In this document: positions 25,952 through 35,421 of the stretch, one piece after another
Position numbering within the stretch: the stretch's first letter is position 1
Layout: the number at the start of each line of letters is the position of its first letter
NCBI GenBank assembly: GCA_017879645.1
Contig: JAAEXZ010000017.1
Coordinates: 1-36,169 of the forward strand
Direction of reading: 5' to 3'
Source of the DNA: Nitrosomonas sp.
Lineage (GTDB): Bacteria; Pseudomonadota; Gammaproteobacteria; Burkholderiales; Nitrosomonadaceae
Length of the DNA: 36,169 bases
Program-made: the position numbers and the translations under genes
Notes under the pieces: generated by a model
The model's input: only the letters and a program-made list of their open reading frames with translations
Databases searched by the model: none
Told to the model about the DNA's origin: nothing

Positions 25952-28900
25952 ATGGGCAGGTGTGGCACACTCGATATGCAACAACCTCACCCTCTACCCG
26001 CACCCGGCAACGTACAGCGACACGGAAATTTTGATGGTTCCAGCGACGCATTGTTCCTTGCCCAACTGGGACAACAAACCAGACCTGTCACTATCATCAC
26101 CGCCAACGCGCTCGATGCACAGCGCTTGCTGGAAGAAATTCCCTATTTTGCGCCGGAACTGAAAGTGCATCTGTTACCCGATTGGGAAACCCTGCCGTAC
26201 GATACGTTTTCGCCGCATCACGATCTCGTCTCGGAGCGCCTGGCCACACTTTATCAGGTCATGAATGGCGCCTGCGATGTTCTGATCACCCCCCTGACCA
26301 CCACGCTATACCGCATGTTGCCGCGAGAATATCTGGCCGCGCACACTTTCTTCCTGAAGCAGGGCGAACAACTCGATCTCGCCGGGTTACGCAGCCAGTT
26401 GACACTTGCCGGATACTCGCATGTCACACAGGTGTTTTCACCGGGTGAATACAGCGTGCGCGGCGGCTTGATCGACCTGTTTCCGATGGGAAGTGCATTG
26501 CCATACCGTATCGATCTGATGGACAACGAAATCGACACCATCCGCACGTTCGATGTCGATACCCAGCGCAGCATTTATCCTGTCAATGAAATCCGCCTGC
26601 TGCCGGCACGTGAATTTCCCCTCGACGAAGCCGGGCGCACGTTTTTCCGTGGCAAGTTCCGCGAAAAGTTCGAAGGTGATCCAACCAAAAAACAGATCTA
26701 CAAGGATATCAGCAAGGGTCTGACACCAGCCGGTATCGAATACTACCTGCCGCTGTTTTTTGAGCACACGGCAACCCTGTTCGATTTCCTGCCCCAGCAC
26801 ACGTTGGTTTGCCTGCATCATGATGTACGCCCGATCCTGGATGAATTCTGGCGAGATACCCAGTCGCGCTACCAATTGCTGCGAGCCGACATCGAACGTC
26901 CGCTATTGCCGCCTGCCGAGCTGTTTCTGACCAGTGATGGCTTTTTCGGTCACCTGAAACCCTATGCCCGGATCGAGATTCTGCCCAAACTCGAACAATC
27001 CCAATCAGGAGCGACTAGCACGGCACTGCCACCCGTTCAGGTCAATCGCCATGCGGAAAATCCGCTGGAAAAGCTAGCCGATTTCGTCAAGCAAACCATA
27101 TTGTTCCAAGGTCGTGTCCTGCTGCTGGCGGAAAGCATGGGGCGACGCGAACTGATGTCGGAATACCTGAATCAATACGACCTACACCCCGATATGTGTC
27201 AGGACTATGCGCAATTCCTCAGCAGCACCCAGCCATTCATGCTGAGCGTTGGGCCATTGCATGGTGGCTTTGTTTTGCAGCAGGAAAAAATGGCTTTCAT
27301 TACTGAAAGCGAGTTGTATGCCACGCATGTCCACGGCCGCCGGGAACGCGAATCCCGCAAAGCCACATCGACCGACAATATCCTGCGTGACTTGTCGGAA
27401 ATCAAGCCCGGCGATCCGGTCGTACACGAACAGCACGGTATCGGACGTTATCTCGGCTTGGTCAGCATGGATGTCGGCGAAGGCGAGCCAGGCGAACTGA
27501 GTGAGTTCCTGTCGCTGGAATACGAAGGCGGCGACAAACTGTATGTGCCGGTCTCGCAGCTTTATCTGATCGGGCGTTACAGCGGTGCTGCACCCGAATC
27601 CGCACCGCTGCACAAGCTCGGCAGCAGCCAGTGGGACAAGGCCAAGCGCAAGGCCATGCAGCAAGTGCGCGACACCGCAGCAGAATTGCTTAATCTGTAT
27701 GCACAGCGCGCCGCCCGCGCTGGTCACAAGTTTGCGTTGCAGCAACATGATTACGAGGCTTTCGCCGAAGGTTTCGGTTTCGAGGAAACCGCCGATCAGG
27801 CAGCTGCCATCAAGGCCGTCATCGAAGATCTGACATCCGGCAAACCGATGGACCGGCTAATTTGTGGCGATGTCGGCTTCGGCAAAACCGAGGTGGCACT
27901 GCGTGCGGCATTCATTGCCGTGGCCGATGGCAAACAAGTCGCAGTGCTGGTGCCCACCACCCTGCTGGCGGAGCAGCATTTCCAGAATTTTTCCGATCGC
28001 TTTGGCCTGATTGCGGATCAATGGCCGGTCAGAATCGCCGAACTGTCACGCTTCCGTTCCACCAAGGAACAGACACTGGCCATCGATGGCCTGGCCAAGG
28101 GCGAAATCGACATCATCATCGGCACGCATAAACTGATTCAGAAAGATGTGCACTTCAAGAATCTGGGACTGGTGATTATCGACGAGGAACACCGCTTCGG
28201 CGTACGCCAAAAGGAACAACTGAAAAAACTGCGCGCGGAAGTCGATGTACTGACACTGACCGCAACACCCATCCCGCGCACGCTGGCGATGTCACTGGAA
28301 GGACTGCGCGATTTCTCCATCATCGCCACCGCACCGCAGCGCCGCCTGGCGATTCGTACCTTTGTCAGCGGCTTTTCGATGGGCATCATCCGCGAAGCCT
28401 GCCTGCGCGAACTCAAGCGCGGCGGACAAATTTATTTCCTGCATAACGAAGTCAGCAGCATTCAACTGATGTACGAAAAATTGGCCGACCTACTGCCGGA
28501 AGCACGCATCCACATCGCTCATGGGCAAATGCCGGAGCGCGAACTGGAACATGTCATGCGCGATTTCTACCAGCAGCGTTTCAACATTCTGCTGTGCACC
28601 ACCATCATCGAAACCGGTATCGACATTCCGAGCGCCAACACCATCATCATCAACGAAGCACACAAATTCGGCTTGGCGCAATTACACCAGTTGCGTGGCC
28701 GGGTCGGACGCTCGCACCATCAGGCTTACGCCTATCTGCTGACGCCGCCGGAAGCGGCACTTAGCGCGCAAGCAAAAAAACGTCTGGAAGCAATTCAGGC
28801 CATGGAGGAACTGGGCTCCGGCTTTTATCTGGCGATGCACGACCTGGAAATCCGTGGTGCCGGCGCGGTGCTCTCCGAATCGCAAAGCGGCGAGATGCAG

Positions 28901-29425
28901 GAAATCGGTTTCAGCCTCTACAGCGCCATGCTCGACACCGCAATCCAGTCACTTAAACAAGGCAAGGAACCCGACATGCAGCACCCGCTCGGTGTCGCCA
29001 CCGAAATCAACCTGCACGTACCCGCGCTGCTGCCGGACGATTACTGCCACGACATCCACGAACGCCTGGTGCTGTACAAACGCATGGCCAACTGCGCTGA
29101 TGATGAACAGCTCGATGACATGCACCGTGAACTGATTGACCGCTTCGGCCTGCTGCCCAACCCCGCCCGCGCCCTGCTCGACTGCCACCGCCTGCGCATC
29201 GCCGCCAAACCACTCGGCATCATCCGCATCGACGCCAGCGCGGACAGTATCCAGGTGCAATTCATCCCGAATCCGCCGATCGACCCGGTAAGAATCATCC
29301 AACTGATCCAAAGCAGCCGCGAATACACCTTCTCCGGCCAGGACCGGCTGAAAGTTCTGGTGCAAATCGAGGATGTGAATCAGCGGGTGATGCGGGTTAA
29401 GGCGTTGATGCAAAAGCTGAGGTGA
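25952..29425 (+). CDS. mfd: Transcription-repair coupling factor Mfd
   Basis: An 1157-residue DNA translocase that removes RNA polymerase stalled at DNA damage and recruits UvrA. In order: the UvrB-like region (about 20-340, with LLPDWETLPYD and SVRGGLIDLFPMG), the RNA-polymerase-interacting domain (about 480-545, VVHEQHGIGRYLGL), the helicase domains with Walker A GDVGFGKTE near 637-646 and DEEHRFG near 743-750, ATPIPRTLAMSL, the TRG region with QLRGRVGRS, and the C-terminal regulatory domain. Length is close to E. coli Mfd (1148). The start could also be the ATG at 25976, eight codons on; neither has a strong ribosome binding site. The stretch 28877-29173 is repeated, with changes, at the right end of the window. 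Confidence 0.97.
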   Translation: MGRCGTLDMQQPHPLPAPGNVQRHGNFDGSSDALFLAQLGQQTRPVTIITANALDAQRLLEEIPYFAPELKVHLLPDWETLPYDTFSPHHDLVSERLATLYQVMNGACDVLITPLTTTLYRMLPREYLAAHTFFLKQGEQLDLAGLRSQLTLAGYSHVTQVFSPGEYSVRGGLIDLFPMGSALPYRIDLMDNEIDTIRTFDVDTQRSIYPVNEIRLLPAREFPLDEAGRTFFRGKFREKFEGDPTKKQIYKDISKGLTPAGIEYYLPLFFEHTATLFDFLPQHTLVCLHHDVRPILDEFWRDTQSRYQLLRADIERPLLPPAELFLTSDGFFGHLKPYARIEILPKLEQSQSGATSTALPPVQVNRHAENPLEKLADFVKQTILFQGRVLLLAESMGRRELMSEYLNQYDLHPDMCQDYAQFLSSTQPFMLSVGPLHGGFVLQQEKMAFITESELYATHVHGRRERESRKATSTDNILRDLSEIKPGDPVVHEQHGIGRYLGLVSMDVGEGEPGELSEFLSLEYEGGDKLYVPVSQLYLIGRYSGAAPESAPLHKLGSSQWDKAKRKAMQQVRDTAAELLNLYAQRAARAGHKFALQQHDYEAFAEGFGFEETADQAAAIKAVIEDLTSGKPMDRLICGDVGFGKTEVALRAAFIAVADGKQVAVLVPTTLLAEQHFQNFSDRFGLIADQWPVRIAELSRFRSTKEQTLAIDGLAKGEIDIIIGTHKLIQKDVHFKNLGLVIIDEEHRFGVRQKEQLKKLRAEVDVLTLTATPIPRTLAMSLEGLRDFSIIATAPQRRLAIRTFVSGFSMGIIREACLRELKRGGQIYFLHNEVSSIQLMYEKLADLLPEARIHIAHGQMPERELEHVMRDFYQQRFNILLCTTIIETGIDIPSANTIIINEAHKFGLAQLHQLRGRVGRSHHQAYAYLLTPPEAALSAQAKKRLEAIQAMEELGSGFYLAMHDLEIRGAGAVLSESQSGEMQEIGFSLYSAMLDTAIQSLKQGKEPDMQHPLGVATEINLHVPALLPDDYCHDIHERLVLYKRMANCADDEQLDDMHRELIDRFGLLPNPARALLDCHRLRIAAKPLGIIRIDASADSIQVQFIPNPPIDPVRIIQLIQSSREYTFSGQDRLKVLVQIEDVNQRVMRVKALMQKLR

Positions 29426-29595
29426 ATGGACGCAATTAGCTTTTCTCACCGGCTTATGAATTTAATAGTGTTATATTCAAAATCGAAGTGCCGCATCCCA
29501 AAAGGAAATAGAATAATGATTTCAAATATGAATTCAAATTTTGACGTACTAGATTTCATCATTTCGGATGCCTAATCCTAGTTAGCGCACATGAA

Positions 29596-30102
29596 ATGAG
29601 TGAAGACAATTTTGATGAAATCGCTGGAATGTTTGCCGAAAGGGTTAGCAATCCGTTGGCGTGGTTTAAGCACTCGAGATCATTGCTGGCAGCAGCGAGG
29701 TCTACACGAGAGCGTGCCGAAGCATTGGTTGATCCATGGGAAAAGAGCGACCTTGAGCACGTTGCCACAATGCTTTATGGTTTCTGCATAGAGAATCTTT
29801 TTAAAGCCATTTGGACCCTCAAGAAATTCGGTACGCCTTACGGAGACGCTTGGGATCCAATAGCCGAATTTCCCATCGAACTGAAGACTCATAACCTAGT
29901 AAAACTAGCGGAACTTGTTGACAAGAGACTTCTCCAGAAATACGAATTGTCTTTGTCGCTACTTTCAGAAGCTGCCACCTGGAGCGGCAGATATCCGTGC
30001 TCGTTGAAAGGCGAAGGCATTATCTGTCAGATACCACAAGTCAATGAAGACGCGGAAGCTATTTTCAAGCAATACAGCAGGCCGTTCACTACCATATGTT
30101 AG
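29596..30102 (+). CDS. Small HEPN-like helical protein
   Basis: A 168-residue soluble, mostly helical protein. The segment MLYGFCIENLFKAIW followed by HNLVKLAELVD and WSGRYP has the look of HEPN-type proteins (helical nucleotide- or RNA-binding domains often found in toxin-antitoxin and defence settings). The typical R-x4-6-H catalytic motif is not evident, so activity cannot be claimed. No membrane or signal sequence. It stands alone after mfd on the same strand, at the left edge of the accessory segment bounded by the two mfd copies. No ribosome binding site is clear at the ATG. A partner nucleotidyltransferase, common next to HEPN genes, is absent. Confidence 0.65.
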   Translation: MSEDNFDEIAGMFAERVSNPLAWFKHSRSLLAAARSTRERAEALVDPWEKSDLEHVATMLYGFCIENLFKAIWTLKKFGTPYGDAWDPIAEFPIELKTHNLVKLAELVDKRLLQKYELSLSLLSEAATWSGRYPCSLKGEGIICQIPQVNEDAEAIFKQYSRPFTTIC

Positions 30103-30105
30103 GCC

Positions 30106-30364
30106 ATGTATCCTTATTTGTTCGATCTCACCAACTTCGGTGTAAATATTACCGTGGTTGCGCCAGGAGCGGTATCGGCGCTGCGCCATGCGCACAACGA
30201 ACAAGACGAGTTCGTCTACGTCGTGTCCGGCATGCTCGCTTTATTCCGACGCTGACCACGCTGAGCTGCATGCAGGCATGTGCGCTGGTTTCAAAGCGGG
30301 TTTTGGCAACGTGCACCGCCTTGTCAACGAAACCTTGGTAGATGTAGTGTACTTAGAAATCTGA
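30106..30364 (+). pseudogene. Broken cupin-domain gene (N-terminally truncated, frameshifted)
   Basis: Frame 1 from 30106 reads a cupin-like run (LTNFGVNITVVAPGAVSALR, then HAHNEQDEFVYVVSG) and stops at 30253-30255. The continuation is in another frame from about 30239 to the stop at 30362-30364 (AGMCAGFKAGFGNVHRLVNE, then DVVYLEI), which matches the second cupin motif. The metal-binding His-x-His and Glu of motif 1 are still there. The N-terminal third of the usual protein is absent. One frameshift near 30236-30250 and the missing start make it a remnant. It begins only three bases after the HEPN-like gene. Confidence 0.8.
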
Positions 30365-30562
30365 CGGCAGGCCGTACTCATAGCACATAGCCTCGCCCCT
30401 GCAAAATTCACCTATAATTTATCAGGGATTTCAGCGTTTTCTAATGCGCATAAATTCAGATATTTAAGACTCTCCAGGCTTTTGCAGGATTAACTCGATA
30501 GAGTAGTTTTAATGCCAAACTGAAATGGTAATAACGTAAATCATGTGCACAAAGAATTGTGC

Positions 30563-31543
30563 TTATTCAATGAATCGCCTACCTGCTGAAGATTCAATGT
30601 AAATTTGGCGCAAACGTCCCATATCATGCGCAAAGAACTCTGCCAGCCATGCTTTATACGTGCTAATAGCGTGTTCCTCGTCAAGATGCTTATAGCAACA
30701 ACTACTTATCAGATGGCTCGCCATAATTCCACTCATGATTGCCCGCAGCACACCGTGCGAAGAAGATGGATCAAGCACGGCAGCAGCATCACCAATCAGA
30801 AAGAAGCCCGATCCGGCGCAATCGTGACAGATACGCCAAGTCACATCAATACCGGAGGATACCGATTCGCCAATATGCAATTCAGCCCAGGCAGTTCGAT
30901 GACCTTCAATCTGAGCCTGCCACACCCAACCGTCTTCCCGAAAAGCAAATAAAGGCTGCCCCTCCAATTCCGGTAGTGTTTCATTTCGCCAACCGAAGCG
31001 TACAGACAAAGATGGGGAACAGATGCTCATAGGCAACGCCAATGCTTTGGTTAGCCAAGCGAAACGGCCAGTAGCATCTAGCGCCCACATTGCTCGAAAA
31101 CATCTATCTTTGGTTTTGACACCGATAACCCGGCCATCCTTCAGCAAAACTTCTAGTGGACGAGCACTACGAAATATCTCAACCCCGGCCTCAATGGCGG
31201 CCTGTTGCAGGATATACTGCAGAATTCGACGATCCGCTTGAAAGCCCGACCAAGAACCATCTGCATCTTCGCCATAGGGCAAAAAGCGACGTGATCCTGA
31301 GCACTTTTCTTGAAACCAAACACCCCGATGCCTGGAAAAACCTGCGCTCAATACTTGTTCGAACACTCCAAGCTGTTTTAAGAGCGGCTCGATACCTGGA
31401 TGTAATGTTTCACCGGGCGATGCTTTTGGTGATGCACTTGTCTCCAACATCATGACCCGCAAACCCATCCGGCGTGCATGAATGCCGGCAGCACAACCTG
31501 CGGGACCTGCCCCAAGCACCAGAACATCGGTATCGAATGTCAT
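30563..31543 (-). CDS. Compact FAD-dependent oxidoreductase (geranylgeranyl-reductase/halogenase/LodB-like superfamily)
   Basis: A 326-residue flavoprotein. The FAD-binding Rossmann motif is GAGPAG at 11-16, with acidic residue in MMLETS at about 34. GETLHPGIEPLL follows, as in halogenase- and LodB-like flavoproteins. The second FAD motif is IGDAAAVLDPSSSHG near 245-260. It is shorter than tryptophan halogenases (about 500) and the WxWxIP halogenase motif is not present; WVWQAQ stands at the similar place. No signal peptide, so cytoplasmic. It follows the 754-residue gene by 24 bases and has an AGGCGGG ribosome binding site, so the two are one operon. LodB-like flavoproteins modify a partner enzyme, which is a possible role here, but this is inference. 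Confidence 0.8.
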   Translation of the reverse strand: MTFDTDVLVLGAGPAGCAAGIHARRMGLRVMMLETSASPKASPGETLHPGIEPLLKQLGVFEQVLSAGFSRHRGVWFQEKCSGSRRFLPYGEDADGSWSGFQADRRILQYILQQAAIEAGVEIFRSARPLEVLLKDGRVIGVKTKDRCFRAMWALDATGRFAWLTKALALPMSICSPSLSVRFGWRNETLPELEGQPLFAFREDGWVWQAQIEGHRTAWAELHIGESVSSGIDVTWRICHDCAGSGFFLIGDAAAVLDPSSSHGVLRAIMSGIMASHLISSCCYKHLDEEHAISTYKAWLAEFFAHDMGRLRQIYIESSAGRRFIE

Positions 31544-31567
31544 CGGACCCGCCTTATTGTCGTCAGA

Positions 31568-33832
31568 TCATATCAATTTAAAAATAAAATCTTCAGAACC
31601 ATTTTTATAAGCTATCCCATTGCTTCCAACCTGACAAATATGGTGCTTGCTCACTATTTTACGGACTCGGCCAAGCTCTGCAGTCGCAACCCGTTTGCTC
31701 GTCAATTCCGCAAACTCCATCAAAAAACCGCTTCCAACAAGCTCTGGCCGTCCACGGCCTGCACTGGCCCAATCATCAATCTTACGCACAGTAACTAGGC
31801 AAACATTTTCCGCTACCGTTCGTAGAACACCATTGCATGCGTTCAATGCCTGACGGCGAGTGATTAAATCCTCACTTTGTACCTCAGATGTCAACGAAAC
31901 ACGAATGCGCCCTGCCAAAGCCTGACTGACATAATCGGAACGCTCAATAGCTACATAATTAACATACAAATTTCCATCAACTTTCTCGAAGAATGGTCCA
32001 TACTCGCCATCCCAACCACGATAAGAATTTACTTCACCCACACGAACTCGCTCATGGCCGGGATGAAAACCAAGCTCTTCATCAAGCATCGGAAGCTGAT
32101 TGACTAATGGAATATCTACATCTTGCTCGTTACCGAAAGTGCGACCGTTGTCGGGAGCCACGGCAGGCCAAAACGAGCCAATTGCCGCACACAGTTTGGC
32201 ATCCTCTGGAAATGGTGAGCCAAGGCCCAAACTGGTAAGAAAATTTCCGCGCTCATTGCTGCTGCGCGAGGTATCCCAACCCGGTGCAAAAACATCGGAA
32301 GCGGCATCGGGCAAGAAACTGATTGCACGGTTAAGATGACCGATAACTGTGGTCGCCGGCCCGACAGCATTTGGCCCTATGACAGCAGTGATTGTGCTAT
32401 CACCTACTTCAAATGCAAATGCATTCCGATCGCTAGGGCGCGGTAACGACAAATTCGCCGGTAACCTACCCTTAGAAAGCGGCCTCACACGTACAACAGT
32501 AGGATCAGCTTCAACTTCTAGCTGATCGGCCAATGGAAAAAAATCAGGAGCCGTAACCAGCGAAAAAGCCGGTAGATTCTCGAACTCAATTGCCAAACCC
32601 TTCACCGTCGCTTCAATGCAACCATCACACGAATCGTCAATGAAGTGGGCAGCGGCGTAGCCACCTTTAGCCATGGTCGTCTCAAATTTCCCCGGAGCTA
32701 AATTATTTAAATCTTTCGGCAGCTGCGACACTGGAGCAGCCGCATCAACTTGGTGCCTCATGTTCACATACTCGGGCGCTAGACGATTTCCATTAGAAGC
32801 CGGAATCTCCAGCGTAGATGTAGTTATCCTAGGTGCCGGAGGAACAATGAAGTACACAATCTGATCAGTACCGGAAACAGTATTATGCTGCGACGCCGTC
32901 CGCACCAATGTACTTGCCGGTTTTGGAATTACCAGCACGGAAGAACCTGTCGGCTTCAGTGAAACCAAATTGTTCCCGTTATCCGAATCCCTGACATACG
33001 GCGGCTTGTTGATATCAAAACCTACGGGAACTGGTAAGCCACCATCTTTTTTGGGAAGCTGATGGAGCTTGCGCAATTTTTCGTTGCAATGAAACTCCAG
33101 GAAACTTACCTCTATGTTCTTATCCTTAAGACATCCATGACCAGCAAAGAGCTTATGGATCGGAAAAACAAAATTCTCATCCAAACTACTACCGCCCTGA
33201 ACACTCCCTGCCGCACCGGCTTTAGCCCGTCGCGCGAGAAATACACCATAACGAGCTGGTAATACTGCGATGGCATCCCCACCATTGCCTGGAATAGTCC
33301 AAAAACTCCGACGGGATGAATTGTATTGAGGTTCAGCTGTACCGACCCTAGCCACGCCTGTGCGTGAATATACAAAATCGGCATGCCGCAAATGCGAAGT
33401 ACGGCTAGCTTCCCGGTACTGATAAGCAAAAACAGCTATCACAGTATCAGTCAAATCCACCTGATCTGCCGCCAGGCTATAAATATAATTTTCGATAGCA
33501 TCGAGCTCTTCAAGACTTGGATAATGCGCTAAATTCTGCAATGGCATACCATCAACAGTAGGGTGAACCTGTGACGATGCCAAGGCATGATACAAAAGAC
33601 TGTGTGCAGGCCGACCTGCCGCAATAGCTTGTATCGCCGCCGGATGAAAATCTTCAAATCCTTTCTTGGTACGATCAATCGTCGTAAGTGTCTTTGTCAA
33701 GATAGCTTCCAACTTGTCGACATTAGGCTGAGAAATATCCAAATCCCCTCCGGTAATAACCAACAGAAGATCCCTCCACCCCAACGGAGCCAAACGATCA
33801 CAAATGTTTTTCACCTCATCAATCAGGCTCAT
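31568..33832 (-). CDS. 754-residue protein of unknown family, operon partner of the flavoprotein
   Basis: I do not recognise this protein with certainty. The start at 33832 has a good AGGAG ribosome binding site. There is no signal peptide. The N-terminal 100 residues are helical; the rest is beta-rich with many Gly/Asn/Pro. Notable segments are TGVARVGTAEPQYN (near 162), a CxxC in SCDGCIEAT, LCAAIGSFWPAVAPDNGRTFG (near 560, read in parts), and WDGEYGPFFE (near 630). The C-terminal 100 residues (ITRRQALNACNGVLRTVAEN) look like a docking or scaffold part reminiscent of tail-sheath proteins. The flavoprotein next to it suggests an enzyme whose own residues are modified, as in LodA/LodB, but the LodA motif PWQADF is missing. 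Confidence 0.7.
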   Translation of the reverse strand: MSLIDEVKNICDRLAPLGWRDLLLVITGGDLDISQPNVDKLEAILTKTLTTIDRTKKGFEDFHPAAIQAIAAGRPAHSLLYHALASSQVHPTVDGMPLQNLAHYPSLEELDAIENYIYSLAADQVDLTDTVIAVFAYQYREASRTSHLRHADFVYSRTGVARVGTAEPQYNSSRRSFWTIPGNGGDAIAVLPARYGVFLARRAKAGAAGSVQGGSSLDENFVFPIHKLFAGHGCLKDKNIEVSFLEFHCNEKLRKLHQLPKKDGGLPVPVGFDINKPPYVRDSDNGNNLVSLKPTGSSVLVIPKPASTLVRTASQHNTVSGTDQIVYFIVPPAPRITTSTLEIPASNGNRLAPEYVNMRHQVDAAAPVSQLPKDLNNLAPGKFETTMAKGGYAAAHFIDDSCDGCIEATVKGLAIEFENLPAFSLVTAPDFFPLADQLEVEADPTVVRVRPLSKGRLPANLSLPRPSDRNAFAFEVGDSTITAVIGPNAVGPATTVIGHLNRAISFLPDAASDVFAPGWDTSRSSNERGNFLTSLGLGSPFPEDAKLCAAIGSFWPAVAPDNGRTFGNEQDVDIPLVNQLPMLDEELGFHPGHERVRVGEVNSYRGWDGEYGPFFEKVDGNLYVNYVAIERSDYVSQALAGRIRVSLTSEVQSEDLITRRQALNACNGVLRTVAENVCLVTVRKIDDWASAGRGRPELVGSGFLMEFAELTSKRVATAELGRVRKIVSKHHICQVGSNGIAYKNGSEDFIFKLI

Positions 33833-33900
33833 TTCTTTAACTCCTATCTATTGATGATATTAAAATATCACTTCCATTCTGATTTAAAATTACGCAAGAT

Positions 33901-33943
33901 TAAAAAGCCGCTCATTATTGATTTCACGAGCGGCTTTCTTTTT
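33901..33943 (-). terminator. Intrinsic terminator after the CGGCH lipoprotein gene
   Basis: A 10-base perfect stem AAAGCCGCTC / GAGCGGCTTT with a 14-base loop. On the minus strand a TTTTTAAT run follows, and T residues also follow on the plus strand, so it can work both ways. It lies directly after the stop of the gene at 33949-35421 and before the start of the 754-residue gene, so these two are probably transcribed separately. Confidence 0.85.
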
Positions 33944-33948
33944 ATGCA

Positions 33949-35421
33949 TTAGTGTGTGCGAGCTGGTGCATAAACTCTTGGATCTATACTTCCTTGTTCA
34001 CGCAACTTCGTCACATTTGGAGTCGCTACGCTTTCAGGTGTAGAAGCTTCACCCGGACAAAGGGCCTTAACTTGGTGGAAAGCAGTGCGATTGTCTTTAA
34101 ATTGTTGCGCAATTTTTATTCGCTGTGGAATAAAAAGGTCATTTAACAAGGGCGACAAATCACCTTTCTCATCAATATGCACGAAGCCAAGGCTTGCAGG
34201 CCAGGTAGCATTATTACCAAGATCACTCCCTGCGGAAAACTGATGGCATCCACCACAAGTCATGGTGCCAGCCCGATTCATTAACTGCTCGGGTGATACA
34301 CCGCTTAAATCTGACAGAGCAGCTAGGCGCTCTTGCACTTGATTTAACAACAGCGGATCCGTATCAAATGCGGGATTATCGTTATCAGTCTGAGATATTG
34401 ATTCAAAGTCATTAAACTTAGGATCAGAACCAACGCTGATACCGTTAATAATGTCTGCTGCGGATGCTTTTTTATTAATGCGATCAGGATTGACTAAATT
34501 ACACAATGATTGTCCGAGAAAGGATTGATGAAAATTTTTTCGTTCTTCTTCGCTGAAATCGGAAGAAGCACTCGCAGCTCGAAACAAAGAAGCAATGGGC
34601 GAATCATCGATTGGTTCAGGTTTAAGAATAGCGCGACCATTCGAGTCAAGGCCAACTAAAAATTCACGCAATGCCCATTGAATGTCGTTGGGATTCGGTG
34701 TCATAAACAAATTGACGCGAATCTGGCCCCTCTTTAATCCGTAATTGTCGGCTTTCACGATCGGGTCAACTTGGGAAATACCGTGATAATATAATTTCTC
34801 AAGTTCAACAATGGATTGCGCGGCATTTGCATCCTTAGAACGCTCCGCCCAAAAGTCAGTGATAGGTGCGCACCCCTTGAGGCCTTCACCAGGATTGGGA
34901 TTAGGAACTCTTGCTTCAAAAATCATAGTCATACGGTCGGTTCTCCCCCCAGACTTTTTCGCGTATACAATCCGGTATTCACCGCAATCACTGCCATCGG
35001 CGGGGGCAAGATCAAACCGATTGAAAAGACCGACTGGAATCATTCCATCCGCCGAAGCGGGATCCAATAGATTTTTGGGATCAAGGGCCGATTCTAAAGG
35101 TCGCGCTTTAACTTCAACGACCTTTCCGGAAAGTGGGTGAGTAAATGAGCTTTCGGCAAACGAATCGATCATGCTTTTCAACATTTCAGTCGAATTCGTT
35201 GCAGTCCCACCGGCAGTAGCTACTATTTTGTTCATCGTTTTTTCAAATGCAAACGGCTTTGCAAGCGCTGGAATATCATGAATTACTACGGACTGCTTGC
35301 CGATAATTAATTTAGGCGGCTCTTCATCGGGCTTTCCATTAGTGCAACCCAATGAACTAAGGACTACAAACAACAATAACAAGCTCCGAGTATTCATTGA
35401 ATGAAAATATATGATTGACAT
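33949..35421 (-). CDS. Probable lipoprotein with one c-type haem motif (CGGCH)
   Basis: A 490-residue exported protein. The start at 35421 has a strong ribosome binding site (GGGAGG, 6 bases upstream); a second ATG at 35397 lacks one. The N-terminus is a lipoprotein-type signal (MNTRSLLLLFVVLSSLGC, with a Cys at 26; the lipobox SLGC is not canonical at -3). The central part has NRFDLAPADGSDCGEYRIVY and FEARVPNPNPGEGLKGCAPI (read in parts), with Cys residues that may pair. Near residue 400 is MTCGGCHQFSAGSDLG, a CxxCH haem c-binding motif. A single covalent haem would make it an electron carrier at the membrane. I have an unverified memory of similar unnamed proteins in other bacteria. It is upstream of the 754-residue/flavoprotein operon on the same strand. 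Confidence 0.72.
   Translation of the reverse strand: MSIIYFHSMNTRSLLLLFVVLSSLGCTNGKPDEEPPKLIIGKQSVVIHDIPALAKPFAFEKTMNKIVATAGGTATNSTEMLKSMIDSFAESSFTHPLSGKVVEVKARPLESALDPKNLLDPASADGMIPVGLFNRFDLAPADGSDCGEYRIVYAKKSGGRTDRMTMIFEARVPNPNPGEGLKGCAPITDFWAERSKDANAAQSIVELEKLYYHGISQVDPIVKADNYGLKRGQIRVNLFMTPNPNDIQWALREFLVGLDSNGRAILKPEPIDDSPIASLFRAASASSDFSEEERKNFHQSFLGQSLCNLVNPDRINKKASAADIINGISVGSDPKFNDFESISQTDNDNPAFDTDPLLLNQVQERLAALSDLSGVSPEQLMNRAGTMTCGGCHQFSAGSDLGNNATWPASLGFVHIDEKGDLSPLLNDLFIPQRIKIAQQFKDNRTAFHQVKALCPGEASTPESVATPNVTKLREQGSIDPRVYAPARTH

Noticed and set aside
31568-33832. Calling the 754-residue protein a LodA-type lysine oxidase
   Set aside because: The characteristic PWQADF segment and the typical N-terminal IHPAIGIARVG are not present; only a loose ARVG similarity and the flavoprotein neighbour support it.
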